A stretch of 64,000 nucleotides of DNA, from positions 68,560-132,559 of the forward strand of contig JAKAAX010000004.1 in assembly GCA_021802125.1 (NCBI GenBank). Reading direction: 5' to 3'. This document shows positions 44,776 to 51,674 of this stretch, piece by piece. Within the stretch, counting starts at the first letter, position 1, and every line of letters begins with the position of its first letter. This DNA is from Thermoplasmata archaeon. Lineage in GTDB: Archaea; Thermoplasmatota; Thermoplasmata; Lutacidiplasmatales; UBA184. The notes beneath the pieces are model-generated. The model searched no databases. It worked only from the letters and a program-made list of their open reading frames with translations, and had not been told where the DNA came from. The position numbers and the translations under genes were made by a program.

Positions 44776-45873
44776 ATGCGTGACCGCGTCAAGAAGATCT
44801 TCGCGAAGGCCCAGAAAGAGCTCGACGCCTTGGTCTTCGTCAACTCCGTGGAGCCCCACCTGGACCAGACGTTCTTCTACGTCACGGACGTGGCGAGCGG
44901 GCTCTTCGAGGGGTGCGCCGCCGTCGCATTTCCTGATGGCAAGGTGGAAGTGTTCACGAGCGAGCTCGAGGCTGAGAGCGCCCGCACGGCCCCGGATGTG
45001 AAGGTCAACGTCTTCACCACGCGCGACGACGAGAACAGCCAGCTCAAGCGGCTCCTCGGGAACTCCAAGAGGATCGGGCTCAACTTCCACGAGATCACCT
45101 ACGAGAGCTTCCTCTCCGTCAAGAAGGGGTTCCCCTCGACCGAGTGGGAGGACGTCACCGAGGCGGTGCGGAAGACCCGGTCGATCAAGGACGCGAAGGA
45201 GATCGAGCGGCTCCGCATCGCCGGCCGCATCGGGACGAAGGTCGCCGAGGAGATCCCTTCGATGCTCAAGACCGGCATGACCGAGCTCGAGCTCGCGGCC
45301 GAGATGGAGTACCGGATGAACATTCACGGCGCGGCCGGTCGCTCGTTCGGGACGATCGTCGCCTTTGGTGCTCACGGCGCGGAGCCCCACTTTACGCCCA
45401 CCGGCACGAAGCTCGAGAAGGGGACGACCATGGTGTGCGACTTCGGCGCCCTCTACCAGCGCTACTGCTCGGACATCACGCGCTCCTACGCCTTCGGCAA
45501 GCCGTCCGCGGAGGCCAAGGCGATCCACGACAAGGTGGAGGAAGCGCAGCAGGCCGCCCTCGCGACCATCGGCGCGGGGGTCGCCGCGAAGGAGCCCCAC
45601 TTGGCCGCCCAGAAGGTCATCGACGCCTCGCCCTGGAAGGGCCGCTTCATCCACGGGCTCGGCCACTCGATCGGGCTCGCCGTCCACGACGGGTTCTCGC
45701 TGAACGGCCGGAACGAGGAGCTCCTGGAGGAGGGCATGTGCGTCACCGTGGAACCGGGGATCTACGTGCCCGGCCTGGGCGGGGTCCGGATCGAGGACGA
45801 TATCCTGGTCACCAAGAAGGGCTACGAGTTCCTGACCACCGCTCCCCGAGGATACCTCGAGGTGGGTCGGTGA
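44776..45873 (+). CDS. M24 metallopeptidase (Xaa-Pro aminopeptidase-like)
   Basis: A 365-residue 'pita-bread' M24 peptidase, likely a prolidase or Xaa-Pro aminopeptidase that frees proline-containing peptides. An N-terminal creatinase-like domain (1-130) precedes the catalytic domain. Metal ligands appear in VCDFGALYQRYCSDITR (two Asp), GLGHSIG (His), TVEPGIY (Glu) and GVRIEDD (Glu). ATG 44776 is backed by the TATA box. First gene of a rightward unit; its stop overlaps the GTG of the phosphofructokinase gene. Confidence 0.92.
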   Translation: MRDRVKKIFAKAQKELDALVFVNSVEPHLDQTFFYVTDVASGLFEGCAAVAFPDGKVEVFTSELEAESARTAPDVKVNVFTTRDDENSQLKRLLGNSKRIGLNFHEITYESFLSVKKGFPSTEWEDVTEAVRKTRSIKDAKEIERLRIAGRIGTKVAEEIPSMLKTGMTELELAAEMEYRMNIHGAAGRSFGTIVAFGAHGAEPHFTPTGTKLEKGTTMVCDFGALYQRYCSDITRSYAFGKPSAEAKAIHDKVEEAQQAALATIGAGVAAKEPHLAAQKVIDASPWKGRFIHGLGHSIGLAVHDGFSLNGRNEELLEEGMCVTVEPGIYVPGLGGVRIEDDILVTKKGYEFLTTAPRGYLEVGR

Positions 45874-46895
45874 AGATCGGGGTCCTGACCGGCGGGGGCG
45901 ACTGCCCAGGGCTGAACGCCGCCGTTCGCGGCGTGGTCTACCGCGCCACCCGGCAGGGCCACAGCGTCGTGGGTTTCCTGGACGGTTGGAAGGGCCTCCT
46001 GGATGGCCGCACGATGGAGCTCGACCGCTCCCGTTTGCAGACGCTGATCGGCAAGGGGGGAACGCTCCTCGGAAGCTCGCGCACGAACCCGTTCAAGACC
46101 GAGGAGGGTGCGCAGCGGGTGCTCACCACCTTCCGAGAGAAGGGCCTCGACGCGCTCGTCGCGATCGGCGGGGACGACACGCTCACCGCCGGGAGGGAAC
46201 TTCACCGTCGCGGAGGACGCGTCGTGGGCGTCCCGAAGACCATGGACAACGATGTCAACGCCACGGACTGGACCTTCGGGTTCGACTCCGCCAGTAGCGT
46301 TGCCGTCGAAGCGCTGGAGCGCCTGCGGGACACCGCGGACAGCCACCACCGGGTCATCGTTCTGGAGGTCATGGGGAGGCACGCCGGCTGGGTGGCCCTC
46401 GCGACCGGGATCGCCGGAGCGGCGGACTACACACTGCTTCCGGAGGAACCCTTCCAGGAGGAGGACCTCCTGCTCTCCGTCAAGAGGGCCGTCCAACAGA
46501 AGGGCTACGCGCTGGTCGTGGCGTCGGAGGGGGCCCAGGTCTCCCCGAAGCTGAAGGCCGGCGAGGCCGCGAAGGACGACTTCGGGCATGAGATCCTCCG
46601 CGAGAAGGGCGTCGCCCCCTTCCTGGCGGACCTGCTGGAGAAGAAGGCGGGGGTGGAGTGCCGTAGCGCCGTCATCGGGCACATCCAGCGCGGCGGACCG
46701 CCCACGCTCTTCGACAGGCTTCTCGCCACCCGCTTGGGCGCGAAGGCTGCGGACCTCGTGGCGGCCGGGGAATTCGGCATGGTCGCCGTCCTCCGGGGAG
46801 ATCAGGTCGTCGGCGTGTCGTTCGATGAGGCCATCGGGGCCCCCAAGCTGGTCACCCAGCCTTGGCTGGACCTCCTGCACACGTTCGACAGCTAG
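45870..46895 (+). CDS. Phosphofructokinase A family, probably PPi-dependent
   Basis: Phosphorylates fructose-6-phosphate (reversibly if PPi-dependent). The 341-residue protein begins KIGVLTGGGDCPGLNAAVRG and has MGRHAGWVAL and HIQRGGPPT. Two residues decide the phosphoryl donor: the ATP type has GGDGS and PGTIDND, while here the sequence reads GGDDTL and PKTMDND, matching the PPi-dependent type. The reaction would then serve both glycolysis and gluconeogenesis. GTG 45870 overlaps the M24 stop. Archaea more often use ADP-dependent PFKs, so this gene may have come from bacteria. Confidence 0.9.
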   Translation: MKIGVLTGGGDCPGLNAAVRGVVYRATRQGHSVVGFLDGWKGLLDGRTMELDRSRLQTLIGKGGTLLGSSRTNPFKTEEGAQRVLTTFREKGLDALVAIGGDDTLTAGRELHRRGGRVVGVPKTMDNDVNATDWTFGFDSASSVAVEALERLRDTADSHHRVIVLEVMGRHAGWVALATGIAGAADYTLLPEEPFQEEDLLLSVKRAVQQKGYALVVASEGAQVSPKLKAGEAAKDDFGHEILREKGVAPFLADLLEKKAGVECRSAVIGHIQRGGPPTLFDRLLATRLGAKAADLVAAGEFGMVAVLRGDQVVGVSFDEAIGAPKLVTQPWLDLLHTFDS

Positions 46896-46927
46896 ATGCC
46901 CTCGGAACGTGGTCCTTCTCGAGTACC

Positions 46928-48115
46928 ATGTCCGTCCCTAGGAGAAGGAAAGGACCGACGGATCGCACGGCGACGAGTCGCCCGTTGCGCCCTTCGCTCC
47001 CCTCGCTCCCGACCTCCTCATCCCCCCGCGAGAGCGGGACGGACGGGAAGGGGGACAGGGTCCGCGCGCTCTGGTGGGAGCAAGGGGCCCTCCGCGCGAT
47101 CGACCAGCGTCAGCTTCCTCGTCGGGTGAAGGTCCTCCGCCTGACCGACGTCCACGGGGTCGCGGAGGCCATCCGTACCCTGGCGATACGTGGGGCTCCC
47201 TGCATCGGTGTCGGAGCCGCCTACGGCATGGTCCTCGCCCGGAGACGTGGCCGACTCGGCTCGGAGGAGGCGGCCCGGCTTCTCGGGGGAACCCGTCCCA
47301 CCGCCCACGACCTGTTCGTTGGGGTCGAGGTCGTGCAACGCGCCTGGGAGGACCACGCAGACGTGCTGGAGGCCGCCGACCGGTACCGGAGCTCCGTGGT
47401 CCAGGAGTGCCGACTCATCGGTGAAGCCGGGGCTCCCCTCGTGTCTCGGGGCGCACGGGTCCTGACCCATTGCAATGCCGGCGCGCTCGCCACGGTGGAG
47501 TGGGGGACAGCTCTCGCCCCGATCCGCTTCGCCTTCCGGGAGGGGCGAGACCCCTTCGTCTGGGTCGACGAGACCCGCCCGTTGCTCCAGGGGGCGCGCC
47601 TCACCGCCTGGGAGCTCGGGCAGGAAGGGATCCGCCACGCCGTCATCGCCGACAATGCGGCTGGACACTTCCTCTACCGAAAGGAGGTCGACCTCGTCGT
47701 CGTGGGCGCGGACCGCGTCACGCGGTCCGGCGACTTCGCGAACAAGGTGGGGACGTACGAGAAGGCGGTGCTGGCGAAGGAGAACGGGGTGCCGTTCTAC
47801 GTCGCCGCGCCCTGGAGCACCTTCGACCCCCGGCTGACCTCGGGCGACGAGATCCCGGTGGAGGAGCGCGCGGGGGAGGAAGTGACGAGCTGGGGGAACG
47901 TGCCGACCACTCCCGAGGGGACTCCCGCGCGGAACCCGGCCTTTGATGTCACCCCGGCCAAGTACGTGACCGCGTTCATTACCCCCGCCGGGGTCGTGGC
48001 CCCCAGGGAGCTCTCGACGCTGCTCCGGCAGCGGCGTCCCTCGGCCCTCTCCGTACGGACACGACCGGAAGGGTCCGCGTCCGCCGTTCCCGGCGCCTTC
48101 GACCAGTCCCGGTGA
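46928..48115 (+). CDS. mtnA: S-methyl-5-thioribose-1-phosphate isomerase
   Basis: Converts methylthioribose-1-phosphate to methylthioribulose-1-phosphate in methionine salvage. Catalytic Cys is in THCNAGALAT, catalytic Asp in VVVGADRVTRSGDFANKVGT, and the RPLLQGARLTAWEL segment is family-typical. 395 residues from ATG 46928, the first ~45 residues being basic and probably disordered; homology starts near VRALWWEQG. The C-terminal ~30 residues are also extra. A ribose-1,5-bisphosphate isomerase role is less likely, as the motifs favour MtnA. Last gene of the M24-PFK-mtnA unit by spacing (32 bp). Confidence 0.9.
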   Translation: MSVPRRRKGPTDRTATSRPLRPSLPSLPTSSSPRESGTDGKGDRVRALWWEQGALRAIDQRQLPRRVKVLRLTDVHGVAEAIRTLAIRGAPCIGVGAAYGMVLARRRGRLGSEEAARLLGGTRPTAHDLFVGVEVVQRAWEDHADVLEAADRYRSSVVQECRLIGEAGAPLVSRGARVLTHCNAGALATVEWGTALAPIRFAFREGRDPFVWVDETRPLLQGARLTAWELGQEGIRHAVIADNAAGHFLYRKEVDLVVVGADRVTRSGDFANKVGTYEKAVLAKENGVPFYVAAPWSTFDPRLTSGDEIPVEERAGEEVTSWGNVPTTPEGTPARNPAFDVTPAKYVTAFITPAGVVAPRELSTLLRQRRPSALSVRTRPEGSASAVPGAFDQSR

Positions 48116-48154
48116 CCATCTGCAGGGGGACCAACCTCGAGGCCGGTGCGAACG

Positions 48155-48874
48155 ATGCCGTTCGAGTCTGAGGACGACGGAGGGAGAGGCCAGGAGGGAA
48201 CGAGCTCGGCCTCCTCCACGCAGTCGCGATCCATCCTGGAGGGTGTGGTCGACTACTACTCGCCCCGCCACGAAGGAGATCTTCCGTGGGAGCGGGGGGA
48301 CGCCTACCTTCTTGGCCAGCTCGGGCGGGCTGCCGTGGTCGTCGCGGGATCACTCGGCGCGCTGTACTTCCTCTCCCCGTTCGCGATCACCGGGACCGGT
48401 GGGCTCCTGCGCGTGGGTGCAAGTGTGTGGGGGACGGCGATCTTCGGTCTCATCGCGGTCTTCTCGGCGGTCTTGCTCGTCGGCACCGCACTCTTCGTCG
48501 CACCCGCCCGCCGCATGCTTCCCCACACGATGGTGCTTCAGACCGACGTGCCCTGGAGAGAGATGGTCCCGGAGATCGGCCGTCGCCTCAAGGCGCTGGG
48601 CGTGGTCTCCAAACGCCGTCGGATAGTCTCTGGGGGCCTCTTCGAGGGGTACGATTTCCCGGTTCGTTCCGAGTACGCCCCGCTCAAGATCCTCGGTTCC
48701 TCTCTGGTATTCGTCACATGGGGGGGAGCGCGAAGCCTGGTCGTGGTCCCCCTTCCGCTGTTCCGCCACGCCCGCTGGGGCCAGGACATCGACCGGCTCG
48801 TACGCGATGTCCTGGTTTGGGAGCGGCCGGGAAAGGTCACGACACCTGACGCCCGCTCCCTCGACGAGGATTGA
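48155..48874 (+). CDS. Two-helix membrane protein of unknown function
   Basis: A 239-residue protein with two membrane helices in the middle (about 55-80 and 88-115: GRAAVVVAGSLGALYFL and VWGTAIFGLIAVFSAVLLVG), a ~50-residue acidic N-terminal tail, and a ~120-residue C-terminal soluble domain including LKALGVVSKRRRIVSGGLFEGYDFPV. No family recognised. It lies 39 bp after mtnA and may share its transcript. A start 9 bases upstream (GTG 48146) is possible. Confidence 0.75.
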   Translation: MPFESEDDGGRGQEGTSSASSTQSRSILEGVVDYYSPRHEGDLPWERGDAYLLGQLGRAAVVVAGSLGALYFLSPFAITGTGGLLRVGASVWGTAIFGLIAVFSAVLLVGTALFVAPARRMLPHTMVLQTDVPWREMVPEIGRRLKALGVVSKRRRIVSGGLFEGYDFPVRSEYAPLKILGSSLVFVTWGGARSLVVVPLPLFRHARWGQDIDRLVRDVLVWERPGKVTTPDARSLDED

Positions 48875-48962
48875 GCCACGGGTGTCTGCACTCCCTGGTC
48901 ACCTGTGACGGGTGACGGAAGGGGAAGGGGCCCGACCGTGGGCCCATCGAAAAGCGGGCGAA

Positions 48963-49066
48963 CGCCCCGATCGGGAGTCTCCGAAGGCGGCCTTCCAGCC
49001 GCCTTCTTTTGAACCCGAGCCCACGGCTCGACAGACCGTGATCCTAGACCACTAGACTATCGGGGC
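48963..49066 (-). tRNA. tRNA-Asp (GUC) with a 31-nt intron in the T-loop
   Basis: The complement folds as a full cloverleaf: acceptor GCCCCGA/TCGGGGC with G discriminator, D-arm with A14/A21 and GG, anticodon stem ACGGT/GCCGT with loop CTGTCGA (anticodon GTC, Asp), and T-stem TCGGG/CCCGA. The T-loop is interrupted after TTCAA by 31 extra bases. They form a perfect 9-bp hairpin (GAAGGCGGC/GCCGCCTTC, loop TGGAAG), and a short TTC/GGA helix between this and the T-stem leaves opposed bulges, i.e. a bulge-helix-bulge. Removing 31 bases restores a 7-base loop (TTCAACT) and a 73-base tRNA. CCA is not encoded. Confidence 0.93.
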
Positions 49067-49090
49067 GCGAGGGCGCGAGCGACCCTGACG

Positions 49091-49100
49091 GTAATAAAAG
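49091..49100 (-). promoter_or_regulatory. TATA element of tRNA-Asp
   Basis: CTTTTATTAC read leftward, about 30 bp before the tRNA 5' end at 49066. Confidence 0.7.
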
Positions 49101-49610
49101 CTGCGCAAACGGCCCGCGCTATCGACGCCTGTGGCGCCGCCCGCCGGGGCGGGAGGGGGGCTCCGAGGTCCCGCCACCTCAGCAGGGTCCCGAGGGCGCC
49201 TCTCCTCCTTTACCGACCTTCCCGCCGTCCCTACCCTGCCTCTCCCAGATACCGGTGGTGTCCGAGATCGAACAGGGGAGTGATCACGCCACCGTTCCCC
49301 TCCCCCCCTCCTCGGCGAGTGGGACGGTCCGGCGTGTCTTGCCCCTCGAGGATGCTTCGGCGCACCCATCGCCCGGCCTCACGAGGAGGTCCTCACGGGG
49401 CCCTCCGAGCGGCCGAGGGTCCTGGGGTCAGGAAACGGGGGTTCGGCAGAGCCGACGGTCGTCCGACAGTCTCCGCGGAACAGCGAAAGAGGGAGCGTTT
49501 CTGCCCCCGGATATCGCCCCCTCCCCTCCCCCATACCCCTACCCTTTCTCCCGCCCGTAGCCGCGCGCGGTCGCGGGCAGGCCGGCGACCCGCCCTGCGA
49601 ATGATCGCCC
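49101..49610. other. Gene-free stretch between tRNA-Asp and the small peptide gene
   Basis: About 510 bp with no open frame that looks coding: the frames present are short, Pro/Arg/Ser-rich and lack homology. It is GC-rich with polypyrimidine runs near 49500-49560. I looked for RNase P RNA (GAGGAAAGTCC-like core) and SRP RNA helix-8 motifs on both strands and found no convincing match. A structured non-coding RNA cannot be excluded. The next element is the TATA box at 49614. Confidence 0.5.
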
Positions 49611-49613
49611 GGG

Positions 49614-49619
49614 TTTAAA
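49614..49619 (+). promoter_or_regulatory. TATA element of the small peptide gene
   Basis: TTTAAA within GGGTTTAAAC. A start site ~27 bp on leaves a leader of about 80 bases that is unusually A/G-rich for this genome and ends in CCAGGAGGAAAGAG, a strong ribosome-binding site before ATG 49726. Confidence 0.65.
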
Positions 49620-49725
49620 CAACCCCCGAGCGCCTGATAGAGCTCAAGGCCGAAGTCGAAAGAACTCGGACGAACGAACCAGCAAAGGAACACGAGAAAC
49701 GAAACCAGGAGGAAAGAGACACACT

Positions 49726-49872
49726 ATGAGCGCCATGTTGAACGCGGTTGGACTGATGACCCTGATGGCGATGAGCGCGGTGCTGCTGAACGGCGCGGGA
49801 TTCCCGCTGACCCCGCTCATCCACGCCTGCGCTGGCTACATCCTAGGATACCTTCCTTTCCAGCTCCCCTGA
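49726..49872 (+). CDS. 48-residue Met-rich membrane peptide
   Basis: A short frame with strong translation signals: the AGGAGGA sequence lies ~12 bases before the ATG, behind a clear TATA box. The peptide (MSAMLNAVGLMTLMAMSAVLLNG, then a Pro kink and GYILGYLPFQLP) has one clear membrane helix and a second weaker one, with six Met residues and no charged residues at all. The 80-base leader and good signals imply high expression. No family recognised; it might be a small structural or regulatory membrane subunit. It stands alone between the tRNA and convergent ArsC-like genes. Confidence 0.7.
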   Translation: MSAMLNAVGLMTLMAMSAVLLNGAGFPLTPLIHACAGYILGYLPFQLP

Positions 49873-49952
49873 AGGCGAGCATCTCGGAGCGAGGCGGCTT
49901 CCCTTTACCTTCCGGCCAGATGGCCGGCCAAAGCTCCGGCGGAGCCCGGAAC

Positions 49953-50342
49953 TCACGACGATTCGCTCAGGGACCGCACGAACTTCGCCATCGCACGGGC
50001 AGAGCTCCCGCAAAACGCTTCGTTGCGGCCAATGGCCAGGACCAAGGGGCGGGTCACGAACGTGGGTTCCGATAGCATGAGGTCGAGCATCTCGCTCTCG
50101 CCCAGTTCTCTCCGGTCCAGGCCTCGCGTCCGATACTGGACCGCCCGACGAGAGAAGAGCCGAGCGACACCCCCCACCCGCTGGGCCATCGCCTCGAGCT
50201 CGGACCTCTTCAGGGGTTCCTCGCGGATGTCGCGGAACTGTCGGACCTCGATCCCTTCCCTCACAAGCGACTGCACGACCTTTCGGCAGGTCGAGCAGCG
50301 GTGGAGTCCGAGGACGTCGACCTTCCGGTCGGGACCCGTCAC
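49953..50342 (-). CDS. ArsC/Spx-like thioredoxin-fold protein
   Basis: A 129-residue ArsC/Spx-family protein. The N-terminal active-site segment LGLHRCSTCRKVVQSL carries Cys-x2-Cys, and the rest (FRDIREEPLKRSELEAM, FSRRAVQYRTRG, PTFVTRPLVLAIGRNE) follows the arsenate reductase/YffB fold. It may reduce or bind thiols; true arsenate reduction is not shown. GTG 50342 overlaps the stop of the preceding 99-residue gene (GTGA), so the two are coupled. Confidence 0.87.
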   Translation of the reverse strand: MTGPDRKVDVLGLHRCSTCRKVVQSLVREGIEVRQFRDIREEPLKRSELEAMAQRVGGVARLFSRRAVQYRTRGLDRRELGESEMLDLMLSEPTFVTRPLVLAIGRNEAFCGSSARAMAKFVRSLSESS

Positions 50343-50638
50343 CCGGTCCCCGAGGGGGGCGACGCACCGGACTTCGGAGCGCCGCGCAGCGCGGGGTGTT
50401 CCTTGGGGGGCGACCCTGGGGGCATCCCCTTGGCACCTTCGACGATGTCCAGGTCCTGCCAGCTCACTCCCACCGTCACCGCGTGGAATCGGACCTTGAG
50501 GGTGTAGTTGGCGAGCATCCCCACGACGAGCCCCTCGATACCCTCGACCAGCGCAGGGTTCATGACCGAGAGGTCCTTGGTCAGGCGTACGCGCGTCTCT
50601 CCATGCTTGATGCGGGCGAGCTCGCTCCTGTCCTTCAT
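50339..50638 (-). CDS. Hypothetical protein, 99 residues
   Basis: Starts MKDRSELARIKHGETRV and has an alpha/beta pattern over ~70 residues (LVEGIEGLVVGMLANYTLKVRFHAV), then a Pro/Gly-rich tail. I do not recognise a family. A CGTTAAG TATA-like site (50666-50672) lies ~30 bp upstream, giving a nearly leaderless transcript. It is coupled to the ArsC/Spx-like gene by a GTGA overlap, so the two may act together. Confidence 0.7.
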   Translation of the reverse strand: MKDRSELARIKHGETRVRLTKDLSVMNPALVEGIEGLVVGMLANYTLKVRFHAVTVGVSWQDLDIVEGAKGMPPGSPPKEHPALRGAPKSGASPPSGTG

Positions 50639-50665
50639 GGGCCATCCGGGGGGAGCCTTTCGGGG

Positions 50666-50672
50666 CTTAACG
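50666..50672 (-). promoter_or_regulatory. TATA-like element of the hypothetical-ArsC operon
   Basis: CGTTAAG read leftward, ~31 bp before ATG 50638. Confidence 0.5.
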
Positions 50673-50718
50673 CTTGGCGCGGGCCCCCGTCCAAAGGCGC
50701 CCCGGCCGGGCGGAAGGG

Positions 50719-50726
50719 CTTTTATC
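50719..50726 (+). promoter_or_regulatory. TATA element of the 65-residue gene / TIM
   Basis: CTTTTATC, about 37 bp before ATG 50759; probably also serves the triosephosphate isomerase gene directly downstream. Confidence 0.6.
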
Positions 50727-50758
50727 AACCCCCACTTCGTTCCAGGGGAAGCATCGCT

Positions 50759-50956
50759 ATGACGGAGGCGGTCCGCAGGACCGACAAGACGGTCCACCTC
50801 CGGATCGACCCCCATGACGAAACTACTACCCTCGAAGACGTCCTCTCCAAGATCACCGAGCTCCAACGAAAGCATCCCGACCGCGAGGTCTTCTTCGACG
50901 GCGACGAGTACGCCATCTGCTCCCGTCCGAAACGGCTCAAGCACCCCGCCCGCTGA
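50759..50956 (+). CDS. Small conserved-looking protein, 65 residues
   Basis: A charged 65-residue protein, MTEAVRRTDKTVHLRIDP..., with a strand-helix-strand layout (VHLRIDP, LEDVLSKITELQRKHP, EVFFDGDEYAICS). Its codon use, promoter and ATG are convincing, but no family is recognised. It ends at 50956, directly before the triosephosphate isomerase homology, which lies in another frame. Confidence 0.7.
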   Translation: MTEAVRRTDKTVHLRIDPHDETTTLEDVLSKITELQRKHPDREVFFDGDEYAICSRPKRLKHPAR

Positions 50957-50987
50957 TCCGAGCGCTCCGCTCGGGACCCCCCTTCTC

Positions 50988-51653
50988 CTGCTGAACCTGA
51001 AGGCCTACCCCGGCTGCCTCGGTCCGGGCGCCCTGAAGCTCGGAAGGACGCTGGAGAAGCTGGGGAACGAATCCGGGGTGCACGTCGCCATCGCACCTGC
51101 GGCCCCCGACCTGGGGCTGCTCGCGGACGCGCTCTCCATACCTATCCTCGCCCAACACGTGGACAACCGACCCGCCGGTCCCAGCACCGGATGGCTGGTC
51201 CCCGAGGAGCTCCTCGCGTCCGGGGGGCGGGGCAGCCTCGTGAACCACTCGGAGCACCCTCTCGCCCCCATTGAGATGGCGCTGACCGTCGAGCGTCTGA
51301 CCGAGGTCGGGCTCTGCTCGGTCGTTTGTGCCCGGGAGGAGCAGGAGGCGACGCTCTTCTCGCAGACCGCGCGCCCCGCCTATCTCGCCGTCGAACCTCC
51401 AGAGCTCATTGGGGGAAAGGTGTCCGTCTCCCGGGCCCGACCGGAAGTGATCAGCCACTCGGTGCTGGCGGTCCGGCGCGGGTCGCCCGCCACTCACGTG
51501 CTCTGCGGAGCGGGCGTTCAAGATGCCGAGGACGTGCGCAAGGCCCTCGAGCTCGGGGCCGAGGGCATCCTGGTGGCGAGCGCCGTCACCAAGGCCTCGG
51601 ACCCTGAGAAAGCCCTCCGGGGGCTCATCTCAGGTTTCGTCTCGCGGCGCTGA
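50988..51653 (+). CDS. tpiA: Triosephosphate isomerase with no standard start codon
   Basis: Interconverts dihydroxyacetone phosphate and glyceraldehyde-3-phosphate. Catalytic residues are all present: Lys in LNLKAYPG, His in VNHSEHP, Glu in VEPPELIGG, and the phosphate loop CGAGVQDAED. About 221 residues, the short archaeal length. Homology begins around 50976, but there is no ATG, GTG or TTG in frame between the upstream stop region and here. The only other standard start (ATG 50814) would run 143 bases through the preceding gene. I place the start at CTG 50988, tentatively. Confidence 0.85.
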   Translation: MLNLKAYPGCLGPGALKLGRTLEKLGNESGVHVAIAPAAPDLGLLADALSIPILAQHVDNRPAGPSTGWLVPEELLASGGRGSLVNHSEHPLAPIEMALTVERLTEVGLCSVVCAREEQEATLFSQTARPAYLAVEPPELIGGKVSVSRARPEVISHSVLAVRRGSPATHVLCGAGVQDAEDVRKALELGAEGILVASAVTKASDPEKALRGLISGFVSRR

Positions 51654-51674
51654 CCGCGTGTCCGGCCGCCCGTC

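Noticed and set aside
49420..49480. SRP RNA-like GGTCAGGAAACGG...GGCAGAG sequence
   Set aside because: The helix-8 consensus (GGAA tetraloop with paired stem and AGCAG) is not met, and no Alu-domain motif is nearby.
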